This document shows positions 50,388 to 59,015 of a stretch of DNA of 64,000 bases, piece after piece. This DNA comes from Flavobacteriales bacterium (lineage in GTDB: Bacteria > Bacteroidota > Bacteroidia > Flavobacteriales_E > Vicingaceae). The translations under genes and the position numbers were made by a program. The stretch covers positions 79,532 through 143,531 of the forward strand of contig JABTUP010000007.1 of assembly GCA_015075325.1 (NCBI GenBank), written 5' to 3'. The notes under the pieces are model-generated. The model saw only the letters and a program-made list of their open reading frames with translations. It ran no database searches and had not been told where the DNA came from. Positions within the stretch are counted from its first letter, which is position 1, and every line of letters starts with the position of its first letter.

Positions 50388-51443
50388 ATGGATTTAAAAG
50401 ATCAACTAAAACAACTTGGAGATAGAGTAGAAAAATTAAAACATCAAATACAAACAGAAGAAGCTACAAAAAATGCACTAATAATGCCTTTTATTCAATA
50501 CCTAGGTTACGATGTTTTTAATCCCTTAGAAGTTGTACCAGAGTTTGTGTCGGATATTGGTTTAAAGAAAGGAGAAAAGATTGATTATGCAATTTTAAAA
50601 GAAGGTGTTCCAACTATTTTGGTTGAATGTAAACATTGGGCTCAAAATTTAAATATACATGATGGACAATTACTAAGATATTTTCATGTTTCAAAAGCAA
50701 AATTTGGTATTTTAACTAACGGGATAAATTACAGATTTTACTCAGATTTAGTTGAACCTAACAAAATGGATGAAAAACCATTTTTAGAATTTAATATTAA
50801 TGAGCTAAGAGATAACCAAATTGAGGAGTTGAAAAAGTTTCATAAAGCTAACTTTAACATCGAAAACATTGTAAATACGGCTAGCGAATTAAAATTTACA
50901 AACGAATTAAAAAACCTTATTCAAAACGAACTTAATAATCCTTCTCCAGAAATAGTTAAATACTTTGCAAAACAAGTTTATCCAGGAATAATTACGGCTA
51001 AAGTGTTGGAGCAATTTACAAACCTTACTAAGAAGTCTGTTCAATTACATATCAGTGAATTAATTACAGAAAGATTAAAAACTGCTCTAAATAAAGAAGA
51101 CCAGGTTGCAAAAGAGCAAGAAGCTATTAAAATAATTGAGGATAAAAATAAAGTTGAAACAACTGAAGATGAATTGGAGGCTTTTATGATTGTTAAAACA
51201 ATTTTAAGACAAAAAATTGAACCTTCAAGAATTACTTATAGAGATGCTCAATCGTACTGTGCTATTTTATTAGATGATAACAACAGAAAAACCATTTGTA
51301 GATTATATTTAAACGGTGGAAAAAAATATTTTGCTCTGATGGATGAACAGAAAAAAGAAATTAAAAATGAAATCAATACCATTGATGATATTTTTAACTT
51401 TTCAGATGATTTATTAAAGTATGTTGAATATTTAAGTAAATAA
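50388..51443 (+). CDS. HsdR_N-type PD-(D/E)xK nuclease-like protein
   Basis: A 351-residue protein. After an N-terminal coiled coil (LKQLGDRVEKLKHQI) it has the nuclease domain of type I restriction enzyme R subunits: LIMPFIQYLGYDVFNP, then EKIDYAILKEG and TILVECKHW, which supply the D...ExK catalytic residues. There is no helicase domain and no HsdM or HsdS gene nearby. The C-terminal ~80 residues (ILRQKIEPSRITYRDAQSYC ... TICRLYLNGGKKYFAL) are a separate conserved domain found in such solo proteins. It may act in defence or nucleic-acid processing; its control by an XRE regulator fits a regulated, potentially toxic activity. Confidence 0.85.
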   Translation: MDLKDQLKQLGDRVEKLKHQIQTEEATKNALIMPFIQYLGYDVFNPLEVVPEFVSDIGLKKGEKIDYAILKEGVPTILVECKHWAQNLNIHDGQLLRYFHVSKAKFGILTNGINYRFYSDLVEPNKMDEKPFLEFNINELRDNQIEELKKFHKANFNIENIVNTASELKFTNELKNLIQNELNNPSPEIVKYFAKQVYPGIITAKVLEQFTNLTKKSVQLHISELITERLKTALNKEDQVAKEQEAIKIIEDKNKVETTEDELEAFMIVKTILRQKIEPSRITYRDAQSYCAILLDDNNRKTICRLYLNGGKKYFALMDEQKKEIKNEINTIDDIFNFSDDLLKYVEYLSK

Positions 51444-51489
51444 TAATTACTTGTTTATCAGTAAGATTTTTATTGTATTTTTTTCTTTT

Positions 51490-52062
51490 TTAATCCAAAC
51501 TATTAGAGTTATACTGATTTAAATTTTGGTCATAAGGAGGATAGTTCAGTTTTAGTTTCATCATTAGGTCAGTTTGCATATCATCACCTAATTTAAAAAC
51601 GTGTTTATCAAATTCAATCAAACCGTTTTTTTTATAAAAATTTATTGCTCTTAGGTTTTCTTCCCAAACACCCAACCAAACATAGCAAGCGTTTTTCTGT
51701 TTTGCAATATTTATTGCATTATTGAAGAGAATTTGTCCAACATTTTTACCATGATAGTCTTTTAAAACATATATCCGTTCAATCTCAATTGCTTTATCGT
51801 CCTGTAATTCTGTTTGAGATTGTCCAAAGTTTAGTTTTAAATAACCAATCACATTGTTGTTAGAGAATGCTAAATAAAACTCTGTATTGTTGTCGTTAAG
51901 TTCAGATGTTAGTTTTTCAATTGAAAAACTTTCGTCTAAATATCTTGTCATATTCTCTTCAGAATTTACTGATGAAAATGTTTCATAAAATGTATTTCTG
52001 CCAATTTTTTGCAATTGATAAATGTCAACTAAGGTTGCTTTTTTTATTTCTAAAAAGTTCAT
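51490..52062 (-). CDS. GNAT-family N-acetyltransferase
   Basis: A 190-residue GNAT enzyme that uses acetyl-CoA. It begins MNFLEIKKATLVDIYQLQKI and shows the acetyl-CoA loop KDYHGKNVGQILFNNAINIA (motif A, Q/RxxGxG/A type), YVWLGVWEENLRAINFYKKNG (motif B) and IGYLKLNFG. The substrate is unknown. It lies 13 bases after the flavoprotein gene on the same strand, so the two may be co-transcribed. The last 15 residues are polar and extend past the domain. Confidence 0.9.
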   Translation of the reverse strand: MNFLEIKKATLVDIYQLQKIGRNTFYETFSSVNSEENMTRYLDESFSIEKLTSELNDNNTEFYLAFSNNNVIGYLKLNFGQSQTELQDDKAIEIERIYVLKDYHGKNVGQILFNNAINIAKQKNACYVWLGVWEENLRAINFYKKNGLIEFDKHVFKLGDDMQTDLMMKLKLNYPPYDQNLNQYNSNSLD

Positions 52063-52075
52063 AATTTATGTTTTA

Positions 52076-53296
52076 TTATTTTGCTAACTCTTGCCCAGCA
52101 ATCCAACCAGTTGTCCATGCTGCCTGAAAGTTAAAACCACCCGTTAATGCATCAACATCTAAAACTTCGCCAGCAAAATAGAGATTGGGTATTTTTTTAC
52201 TTTCCATGGTTTTAAAGTTTATTTCGTTGAGTTTAACTCCGCCACAACTTACAAATTCACTTTTAAATGTTGTTTTTCCACTAGAGTGGTATGTGTCGCG
52301 AAGCAATGTCTCGGTAAGTTTGTTCAATTGCTTTTTCGAAACATCAGCCCATTTATCATCATCGCCAATTCCTGCTTTATTAATAAGGTAAGCAGCCAGT
52401 TTTTTTGGTAATCCAAACTCAAATTGGTTGATTACTTTTTTGCTGCCATAGTGTTGTTTGTTTAGTTGATAAATTTCGTTTAGGTCGTCGTCTTTTTTAT
52501 CCAACAACCAGTTAATCATAAAATCAAATTCGTAGTTTTTTTCGTTTAACACTTTTGATGCCCAGGCAGAAAGTTTTAAAATTACAGGTCCGCTCATTCC
52601 CCAATGCGTAATCAATAAAGCACCTTGCTCCTCAAATTTGGTTCCTAGTAGTTTTACTTTTGCTGGAGTGGCTATTCCTTGTAGCTCTGTTATTGGGTTG
52701 TTTGGCAAATTAAAAGTAAACAGCGATGGAGTGGGTGGTTCTATAGTTATTCCCAATTGGGTAATGAATTGATAATGTTCTAGTTTGTTGAATCCTCCAG
52801 TAGTAATCAACAGTTTAGTGGTTTTAAACGAGTTCTGATTGGTGATTAGTTCAAATTCCTGATGGTTTTTTGAAATGTGCTCAACTTTAGTGTTGTAAAA
52901 AATATCAATGTTGTATTTGGTTAATTCGTTGGTAAAACAATCAATAATGGTTTGAGAATTGTCGGTAACTGGAAACATACGACCATCAATTTCGGTTTTT
53001 AGTTCTACATTTCGTTCTTTAAACCAATTAATGGTATCGGTTGGTTGAAATTGATAAAAAGCACCTAACAACTCTTTGCTGCCACGAGGATAAAATTTAA
53101 CCAATTCTTTGGGCTCGAAACATGCATGAGTAACATTGCATCTGCCACCTCCCGAAACTTTTACTTTTGAAAGCAATTGAGTGGTTTTTTCTAATATTGC
53201 AATGTTTAAATGTTGATTGTTTTTGGCAGTATTAATTGCTGAAAAAACTCCTGCAGCACCACCTCCAACAATAATTACGTCGTAATTTGAATTCAT
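52076..53296 (-). CDS. HI0933-family flavoprotein
   Basis: A 406-residue FAD-dependent oxidoreductase of the HI0933/YhiN family. It shows the dinucleotide fold DVIIVGGGAAGVFSAINTA, the signature SGGGRCNVTHA, LITTGGFNKLEHY, GALLITHWGMSGPVILKLSA and the C-terminal LYFAGEVLDVDALTGGFNFQAAWTTGWIAG. The physiological reaction of most family members is unsettled. A TAGTTTTG box ends 4 bases before the ATG, suggesting a leaderless mRNA. Confidence 0.92.
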   Translation of the reverse strand: MNSNYDVIIVGGGAAGVFSAINTAKNNQHLNIAILEKTTQLLSKVKVSGGGRCNVTHACFEPKELVKFYPRGSKELLGAFYQFQPTDTINWFKERNVELKTEIDGRMFPVTDNSQTIIDCFTNELTKYNIDIFYNTKVEHISKNHQEFELITNQNSFKTTKLLITTGGFNKLEHYQFITQLGITIEPPTPSLFTFNLPNNPITELQGIATPAKVKLLGTKFEEQGALLITHWGMSGPVILKLSAWASKVLNEKNYEFDFMINWLLDKKDDDLNEIYQLNKQHYGSKKVINQFEFGLPKKLAAYLINKAGIGDDDKWADVSKKQLNKLTETLLRDTYHSSGKTTFKSEFVSCGGVKLNEINFKTMESKKIPNLYFAGEVLDVDALTGGFNFQAAWTTGWIAGQELAK

Positions 53297-53300
53297 TTTT

Positions 53301-53308
53301 CAAAACTA
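53301..53308 (-). promoter_or_regulatory. -7 promoter box of the flavoprotein gene
   Basis: On the minus strand TAGTTTTG, then AAAA, then ATG (53296). It has the same spacing as at yggS and the response regulator. Confidence 0.55.
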
Positions 53309-53467
53309 ATTAAAACCCGATTGGCTCAATTAAATTTGTAATGTTATTTTTTGTTGGTTCTAGTAGGTTTAATGGAGAGCGAATGGAATTAAAAGTGTAG
53401 AAGTTTTGTGTTAAACTTACGTTCTATTACTTAATTTCGCAGTGTTAGAACAATCCAGCAAATTATC

Positions 53468-54862
53468 ATGAATAAAATTATTTTCTTTTTTTCGTTAATA
53501 GGTTTATTTTTATCAGGTTGTTCAACTTCAAAAAAAATTGAAGCATTAAAACCAGAACCCGACGATGCAAGTCCGTTGGTTTATGATCATTCACCTTCGT
53601 TTGTTAGTTTGCCAATTACTTTGCAGGTAAAAGATGTAGAAAATCAAATAAATAAATTGTTAAACGGGTTAATTTACGAAGACAATAATATTGAAGACGA
53701 CAATTTAACCGTAAAAATTTGGAAACAAGCACCTATTGTTTTAGATAACAATCAAGAAGGAAAAATTAAAACCATTTTACCGTTAAAAGCAAGTATAAAA
53801 TACCGTTATGGAATTTCTAAATTTGGTATTTCTATGTACGATACGCGTGAAGTTAACTTAAACGGAAAAGTTACTTTATTGAGTAATGTTGGCTTAATTA
53901 ATTGGAAATTAAACACACAAACCGATTTAAAATCGCTCGATTGGAATGAAAGCCCAACTATTTCAATTGCAGGAAAAGACATTCCAATTACCTACATCGT
54001 AAATCCAGCATTAAAACTATTTAAGAAAGATATTGAAAAAAGCATTGATGATGCCATAAAAAATGCACTTGATTTTAAACCAAATGTGTTTGATGCTTTA
54101 GAACAAATCAGTAATCCAGTAGAAATGAGTACTGAATACAATACTTGGTTTCGTATGGTTCCCGAAGAATTGTACGCAACCAATGCATTAATTAAAAACA
54201 ATACCATTAAAATGGAAATGGGCTTAAAATGCAATATCGAAACAATTATTGGTCAAAAACCTGAAAAACAGTTTGATAAATCAAAAATTGCGTTGAAAAC
54301 GGTAACCTCAATGCCCGATAAAATAACGGCAAATATTGTTGCTATTTCTACTTATGCTGATGCCACCAAGTTGATTTTGCAGAATTTTCAAGGTCAAGAA
54401 TTTGGTGAAGGAAAGAAAAAAGTAACGGTAAAAAATGTAGAGTTGTGGCATAAAGAAGGGAAAATGGTTATTGCTTTAGAACTATCTGGAACCATAAACG
54501 GAACCATTTATTTAACAGGATTGCCACAATATAATGATACAACAAAAGAAATTTATTTCGACCAATTGCAGTATGTTTTAGATACCAAAAATAAATTGGT
54601 AAAATCAGCAAATTGGCTGCTCTCAGGGTTGGTGTTGAATAAAATAAAAGAAAGCTGCCGATATTCCATTCAGCCCAATTTAGAAGAAGGAAAAAAACAA
54701 ATGCTTGGTTACACCAAAAACTATTCGCCTATGCCGGGTGTATTTATAAATGGAAATATCAATGACATTGCATTTAAAAAAATACAACTCACCAACAAAG
54801 CCATTGTAGCATTTTTAACTATTAGTGGAAAACTATCTGTTTCAATTGATGGACTAAAGTAG
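53468..54862 (+). CDS. DUF4403 family lipoprotein
   Basis: A 464-residue lipoprotein (lipobox LSGCS) of the DUF4403 family: PSFVSLPITLQVKDVENQIN, LTVKIWKQAPIVL, ASIKYRYGISKFG, WFRMVPEELYATN and a C-terminal NDIAFKKIQLTNKAIVAFLT. The repeated Phe/Leu-lined strands of DUF4403 suggest a lipid-binding (BPI/TULIP-like) fold, but the function is unknown. It is convergent with the exonuclease III gene, with only 4 bases between stop codons and no separate terminator. Confidence 0.88.
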   Translation: MNKIIFFFSLIGLFLSGCSTSKKIEALKPEPDDASPLVYDHSPSFVSLPITLQVKDVENQINKLLNGLIYEDNNIEDDNLTVKIWKQAPIVLDNNQEGKIKTILPLKASIKYRYGISKFGISMYDTREVNLNGKVTLLSNVGLINWKLNTQTDLKSLDWNESPTISIAGKDIPITYIVNPALKLFKKDIEKSIDDAIKNALDFKPNVFDALEQISNPVEMSTEYNTWFRMVPEELYATNALIKNNTIKMEMGLKCNIETIIGQKPEKQFDKSKIALKTVTSMPDKITANIVAISTYADATKLILQNFQGQEFGEGKKKVTVKNVELWHKEGKMVIALELSGTINGTIYLTGLPQYNDTTKEIYFDQLQYVLDTKNKLVKSANWLLSGLVLNKIKESCRYSIQPNLEEGKKQMLGYTKNYSPMPGVFINGNINDIAFKKIQLTNKAIVAFLTISGKLSVSIDGLK

Positions 54863-54866
54863 TATT

Positions 54867-55628
54867 TTAAATTTCAATACTAACAGGGCAATGGTCGGAG
54901 CCATATTCTTCAGCTAAAATTTCAGCATTTTTTACTTTGTTAATAAGCGATTGACTTACCAAAAAATAATCTATTCTCCAGCCCACATTTCGTTCTCTTG
55001 CACCACCTCTAAAACTCCACCAGCTGTATGCTTTTTCTTTATCAGGATAAAAATGCCTAAAAGTATCAACCAAACCAGCATTAATAAAATTGTCCATGCC
55101 GTCAATTTCTTCCTGCATAAAACCAGCGTATTTGTTGTAGTTTGCTTTAGGATTTGCTAAGTCAATTGGTTTATGAGCAACATTTAAATCGCCACAAACA
55201 ATAACTGGTTTTTTTGTCTCTAAATTTTTTAAAAATGCTAAAAAGTCGGCGTCCCAAGTTTGACGATAATCCAGTCTTTTCAACTCGCTACCCGAATTAG
55301 GTACATAAACTACGGTTAAATAAAAGTCGTCAAATTCGGCAGTCAACACTCGTCCTTCTTGGTCGTGTTCTTCAATGTTTATGTCTTTAAAAACAGCTAA
55401 AGGTTTAGTTTTAGAAATAATGGCAGTTCCCGAGTAACCTTTTTTAACTGCCGAATTGGTATAAATATGATAACCTTTAAGTTCAGCCAAAGCTTCATGC
55501 ACTTGGTCGTCTTGTGCTTTGGTCTCTTGCAGGCAAAGTATATCGGGATTTAAGCGTTTTATTTGTTCAAAAAAGTCTTTTTTAGCAACAGCTCTAATGC
55601 CGTTTACATTCCAAGAAATAATTTTCAT
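54867..55628 (-). CDS. xth: Exodeoxyribonuclease III / AP endonuclease
   Basis: A 253-residue base-excision repair enzyme that cuts 5' of abasic sites and has 3'-5' exonuclease activity. All family motifs are present: MKIISWNVNGIRAV, ILCLQETKAQ (metal Glu), VVYVPNSGSE, VICGDLNVAHKPIDL (catalytic Asp/Asn), SWWSFRGGARERNVGWRIDY and YGSDHCPVSIEI (catalytic His). The length is typical. Confidence 0.96.
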   Translation of the reverse strand: MKIISWNVNGIRAVAKKDFFEQIKRLNPDILCLQETKAQDDQVHEALAELKGYHIYTNSAVKKGYSGTAIISKTKPLAVFKDINIEEHDQEGRVLTAEFDDFYLTVVYVPNSGSELKRLDYRQTWDADFLAFLKNLETKKPVIVCGDLNVAHKPIDLANPKANYNKYAGFMQEEIDGMDNFINAGLVDTFRHFYPDKEKAYSWWSFRGGARERNVGWRIDYFLVSQSLINKVKNAEILAEEYGSDHCPVSIEI

Positions 55629-55708
55629 AATAAGTATAAATTTAAAAAATCCAAAATACTATTTTTTCCTGACACGAATTACACTAATTTTTTGTTTAAC
55701 GAAATACC

Positions 55709-55716
55709 TATTTTTG
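55709..55716 (+). promoter_or_regulatory. -7 promoter box of the DUF4268 gene
   Basis: TATTTTTG, a perfect TAnnTTTG match, 25 bases before the ATG at 55741. Confidence 0.55.
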
Positions 55717-55740
55717 TAAAAGGAAAAATCAGCTCAACTT

Positions 55741-56199
55741 ATGTACTCCAAAGAAGAAAAAAAGAACTTTAAAATTGAATTTTGGAATAAGTTTTCGGTT
55801 TACATGCGAAAGCATACCCAAAAACATGGAACCATCAATTGGAGTAACTACAAAACCAAAATAAAGGATTTGTATTTTAGGTTAGATTTTAATGAGACCG
55901 AAGCACGATTTTCGATTGAATTGCAACACCCCGATAGCATTAGAGAACTTTTTTATGAGCAATTTACCGAATTAAAAGTGTTGTTAGAAAAAGCATTAGG
56001 AACTCCATTGGTATGGGAAGAATTGTACATCAACGAATACGATAAAGCCATTTGCCGAATTTATGTGGTTTTACCCGATGTAAACTTGTTTAACAAAGAT
56101 GATTGGAAAAAAGTTACTGATTTTTTTGAAAATAAGATGGTAAAACTGCATGTGTTTTGGATGGAATACCGCGAAATATTTAAAAACCTAGAAAGTTAA
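55741..56199 (+). CDS. DUF4268 family protein
   Basis: A 152-residue cytoplasmic protein: KIEFWNKFSVYMRKH, INWSNYKTKIKDLYFRLDF, ARFSIELQHPDSIRELFYEQ, LGTPLVWEELYINEY and a C-terminal FFENKMVKLHVFWMEYREIF. DUF4268 is also found fused to restriction-type nuclease domains, but stand-alone copies like this are common in Bacteroidota and have no proven role. The stop overlaps the start of the next gene by one base, so the two genes are translationally coupled. Confidence 0.88.
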   Translation: MYSKEEKKNFKIEFWNKFSVYMRKHTQKHGTINWSNYKTKIKDLYFRLDFNETEARFSIELQHPDSIRELFYEQFTELKVLLEKALGTPLVWEELYINEYDKAICRIYVVLPDVNLFNKDDWKKVTDFFENKMVKLHVFWMEYREIFKNLES

Positions 56200-56957
56200 T
56201 GTTAAACGATTTTAAACAAGCATTAGAAACATTAACGAATCAAAACATTAATTCTACGCCAACCGAAATTGGTTGTTTGTTGTTTGTAAACACAACATTA
56301 ATCGTTCATTTTATCGAATTAAATAAACTCACTAAAAACCTCGATTTACCTTCTTGGAAAGCAACTAATAATGCTGAACAAACTGTTTCTATTTTCGAAA
56401 ACGAATGGGCAGAAAAACCTACAGTTGTGCTATCGCGAATAAAATCAAAATTTGGCTTGTGCAACAAAATTTACGCTCGAAAAACAACAGTTGTAAAACT
56501 AAATAGGAGCGAAGCTTATGCATTTTTAAACCAAAATCACACCAATGTTCCTTTAAAAAATAAATACAACTATGGCTTAATTTATCAAAATGAAATTGTT
56601 GCTTTAGCTTCGTTTGGTCCAGTAATGCACAAAAAAAACGAAGGCAAAGGAGAGCAATCGGGCGAATTGATAAGGTTTTGCAATAAATTAGATTGTACGG
56701 TGGTAGGTGGGTTGAGTAAATTGTTAAATCATTTTATAAACCAACACCAAGTTGATGATGTAATGACGTATATCGACAAAGATTGGTCGGATGGGAAAAG
56801 TTTTATACAGTTGGGTTTTAAAGTGGTGGGCGAACGCAAACCATTTCCATTTTATTACCATTCAAAACAAAAACAATTTGTAGATGAACTAAAGCAGAAT
56901 GAGTTGTTAATTTTTAAATCGGGGTTGATGAAGATGATTAAAAAAATCAATAAATAA
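56199..56957 (+). CDS. Phage-like protein with a GNAT-like/Hef-associated C-terminal domain
   Basis: A 252-residue protein with no clear family in the first ~100 residues. From about 115 it shows a pattern known from phage homing-endonuclease-associated and phage accessory proteins: NYGLIYQNEIVALASFGPV, GELIRFCNKLDCTVVGGLSK, VDDVMTYIDKDWSDGKSFIQ and LGFKVVGERKPFPFYYH. In phages this module often follows an HNH or GIY-YIG domain; no such nuclease motif is visible here. The order of strands and helices could be a GNAT-like fold. Its coupling to the DUF4268 gene suggests a joint role that I cannot name. Confidence 0.65.
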   Translation: MLNDFKQALETLTNQNINSTPTEIGCLLFVNTTLIVHFIELNKLTKNLDLPSWKATNNAEQTVSIFENEWAEKPTVVLSRIKSKFGLCNKIYARKTTVVKLNRSEAYAFLNQNHTNVPLKNKYNYGLIYQNEIVALASFGPVMHKKNEGKGEQSGELIRFCNKLDCTVVGGLSKLLNHFINQHQVDDVMTYIDKDWSDGKSFIQLGFKVVGERKPFPFYYHSKQKQFVDELKQNELLIFKSGLMKMIKKINK

Positions 56958-56989
56958 GAGTATTATTCCCTTTTCATCAATGATTTAAA

Positions 56990-56997
56990 TACATTTG
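56990..56997 (+). promoter_or_regulatory. -7 promoter box of the transglycosylase gene
   Basis: TACATTTG, a perfect TAnnTTTG match, 20 bases before the ATG at 57017. Confidence 0.6.
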
Positions 56998-57016
56998 GAG
57001 TTCCAATTAAATTGAT

Positions 57017-59008
57017 ATGCAGTTCAACTTAAAGATAAAGGCTTTTTTTTATAAAAATCGAAGCAAGTTATTAAAGTCTTTATTATTACTGTTCGTATTT
57101 ATTGTTTGCTCATTTGTTTTGTTGTTTCTTTTTAGAAACGCTCTTTTAAATCACTATAAAGACAAATACAGTCAACACTATTCCGAAAAATTTAAAATAG
57201 ATATTAATATTAAAAATGCTGAATTTAAAGGAGTTAAAACGGTTTTATTAAACGAATTGTTTATTGTTGATAAGCAACAAACTGATACTTTGTTAAGCAT
57301 TTCAAAAATTGAAGCAACCATAAGTTTGTGGGATTTGTTAAAAACCCATATTCGTTTTTTAAGTTTATCAGTAGATTCTACCTCGTTAAACTTAATCAAA
57401 AAAAGTAATGAAGATAATTTTTCTTTCTTGCTAAAAAATGGAAAAACAAAAAACAATAAAAAACAGCAGGGTATGGATTATGCCTTGGCTGCGAATAATT
57501 TACTAACGCTGTTTTTTGATGTAATACCGCAAAACTTAACACTTAATTCGTTTAACATCAAGTTAACTACCGATAGCATTTTATATGATTTAACTGTGCC
57601 AAAAGCAGAAGTAACAAATGGAGTGTTTTACAGCCAGTTTAGCATAAAAGAAAACAACAATCAGTCGGTTTGGCAAATTAACGGTTCTATAAACGAAAAA
57701 AATAATGAAGCACAATTTAAATTAATTAAAAACGATTCGCTGAGTTATTTTCCTTTAGTAAATGTTTACAATTTAAAAACTACTGCCGATACCATTTTGG
57801 TTTCGCTAAAAGGATTTGATTACCAAAACAATCAACTTTATTTAAAAGGAAATGCTAAGCTGAGCAATTTTGAAGCTAACCATTGGCGAATTTCATCGAA
57901 AAATGTGGTGTTAAACAATAGTTTTGTCGATTACAGCATAACTGTTGGTAAAAACTTTATTCAACTCGATAGCACCAGCCTAGTTAGATTAAATAAAATT
58001 GACTTAAAACCATTTTTAAAAATAGATTTTAATCCATCAAAAAAAGTAACATTTAACCTCAATATGCCCAAAGTATCGTCGCAATATTTTTTTGAATCGT
58101 TACCACAAGGGTTGTTTACCAATTTAGATGGAATTAAAACCAAAGGCGAGCTCGAATATCATTTGCGTTTTATGATGGATACCCAAATGCCAGACAGTTT
58201 AATTTTTAGTTCAACATTAACGCCTTATCAATTTAAAATTCAATCATTTGGAGAAGAAAATTTGAGTAAATTAAACGATGAGTTTAGTTATACCGTTTAC
58301 GAAAATAATCGTCCATTTAGAACCTTTTTGGTTGGTCCATCAAACCCAAATTATACACCAATTGAAAACATTAGCACTTACCTCAAAGAAACCATATTAA
58401 GCTCAGAAGATGGAAACTTTTACAATCACAAAGGATTTAATGAGTTTAGGTTTAAAGAATCTATAGCCGAAAATTTTAAGAAAAAACGATTTGCCAGAGG
58501 GGCAAGTACCATTTCAATGCAATTAATTAAAAATGTGTTTTTAAGAAGAAATAAAACAATAGCTCGAAAAATTGAAGAAGCTTTGTTGGTTTGGCTTATC
58601 GAGCGAAACAGATTAGTTAGCAAGGAACGAATGTTTGAAGTGTATTTAAATGTGATTGAATTTGGACCAAATGTGTATGGAATAGGAGAGGCGTCAAAAT
58701 TCTATTTTAACAAATTGCCCAAAGATTTAACATTGCAAGAAAGCATTTTTATTTCCATGATTATTCCTCGTCCAAAGTGGTTTATGTACAACTTTAATAG
58801 CGATGGTCAACTGAAAGAAAGTACTCAAAGTTATTTTAATTTAATTGGTGGTATTTTGGCAAGAAAAGGAGCCATTTCGGTTGAAGAACAACAAAGTCTT
58901 ACCAATCAAATTATGTTATCGCCACAAGCTCAAGGTTATTTAATAAAACAAGATACAACAAGCATTGAAAGTTTGGAATTGCAAGAAGAACTGAATAACA
59001 TGGAATAA
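57017..59008 (+). CDS. AsmA-like protein with GT51 peptidoglycan transglycosylase domain
   Basis: A 663-residue membrane-anchored protein. One N-terminal helix (LLLLFVFIVCSFVLLFLF) is followed by ~380 residues of periplasmic beta-rich sequence resembling AsmA/DUF3971 proteins (FKIDINIKNAEFKGVKTVLL, TADTILVSLKGFDY), then a GT51 domain: TILSSEDGNFYNHKGFNEF (catalytic Glu), RGASTISMQLIKNVFLRRNK, EEALLVWLIERNRL, MFEVYLNVIEFGPNVYGIGEAS and YFNKLPKDLTLQES. The second Gln-type position of the STIxQQ block is Met. There is no transpeptidase domain, so it should polymerise lipid II only. The N-terminal fusion is unlike the short monofunctional enzymes of Proteobacteria. Confidence 0.88.
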   Translation: MQFNLKIKAFFYKNRSKLLKSLLLLFVFIVCSFVLLFLFRNALLNHYKDKYSQHYSEKFKIDINIKNAEFKGVKTVLLNELFIVDKQQTDTLLSISKIEATISLWDLLKTHIRFLSLSVDSTSLNLIKKSNEDNFSFLLKNGKTKNNKKQQGMDYALAANNLLTLFFDVIPQNLTLNSFNIKLTTDSILYDLTVPKAEVTNGVFYSQFSIKENNNQSVWQINGSINEKNNEAQFKLIKNDSLSYFPLVNVYNLKTTADTILVSLKGFDYQNNQLYLKGNAKLSNFEANHWRISSKNVVLNNSFVDYSITVGKNFIQLDSTSLVRLNKIDLKPFLKIDFNPSKKVTFNLNMPKVSSQYFFESLPQGLFTNLDGIKTKGELEYHLRFMMDTQMPDSLIFSSTLTPYQFKIQSFGEENLSKLNDEFSYTVYENNRPFRTFLVGPSNPNYTPIENISTYLKETILSSEDGNFYNHKGFNEFRFKESIAENFKKKRFARGASTISMQLIKNVFLRRNKTIARKIEEALLVWLIERNRLVSKERMFEVYLNVIEFGPNVYGIGEASKFYFNKLPKDLTLQESIFISMIIPRPKWFMYNFNSDGQLKESTQSYFNLIGGILARKGAISVEEQQSLTNQIMLSPQAQGYLIKQDTTSIESLELQEELNNME

Positions 59009-59015
59009 AATCACG

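Noticed and set aside
50059..56957. A prophage or larger defence island
   Set aside because: Apart from the XRE-nuclease pair and one phage-like protein, the genes here are housekeeping (exonuclease III, flavoprotein, GNAT, DUF4403); no integrase, capsid or further defence genes are present.
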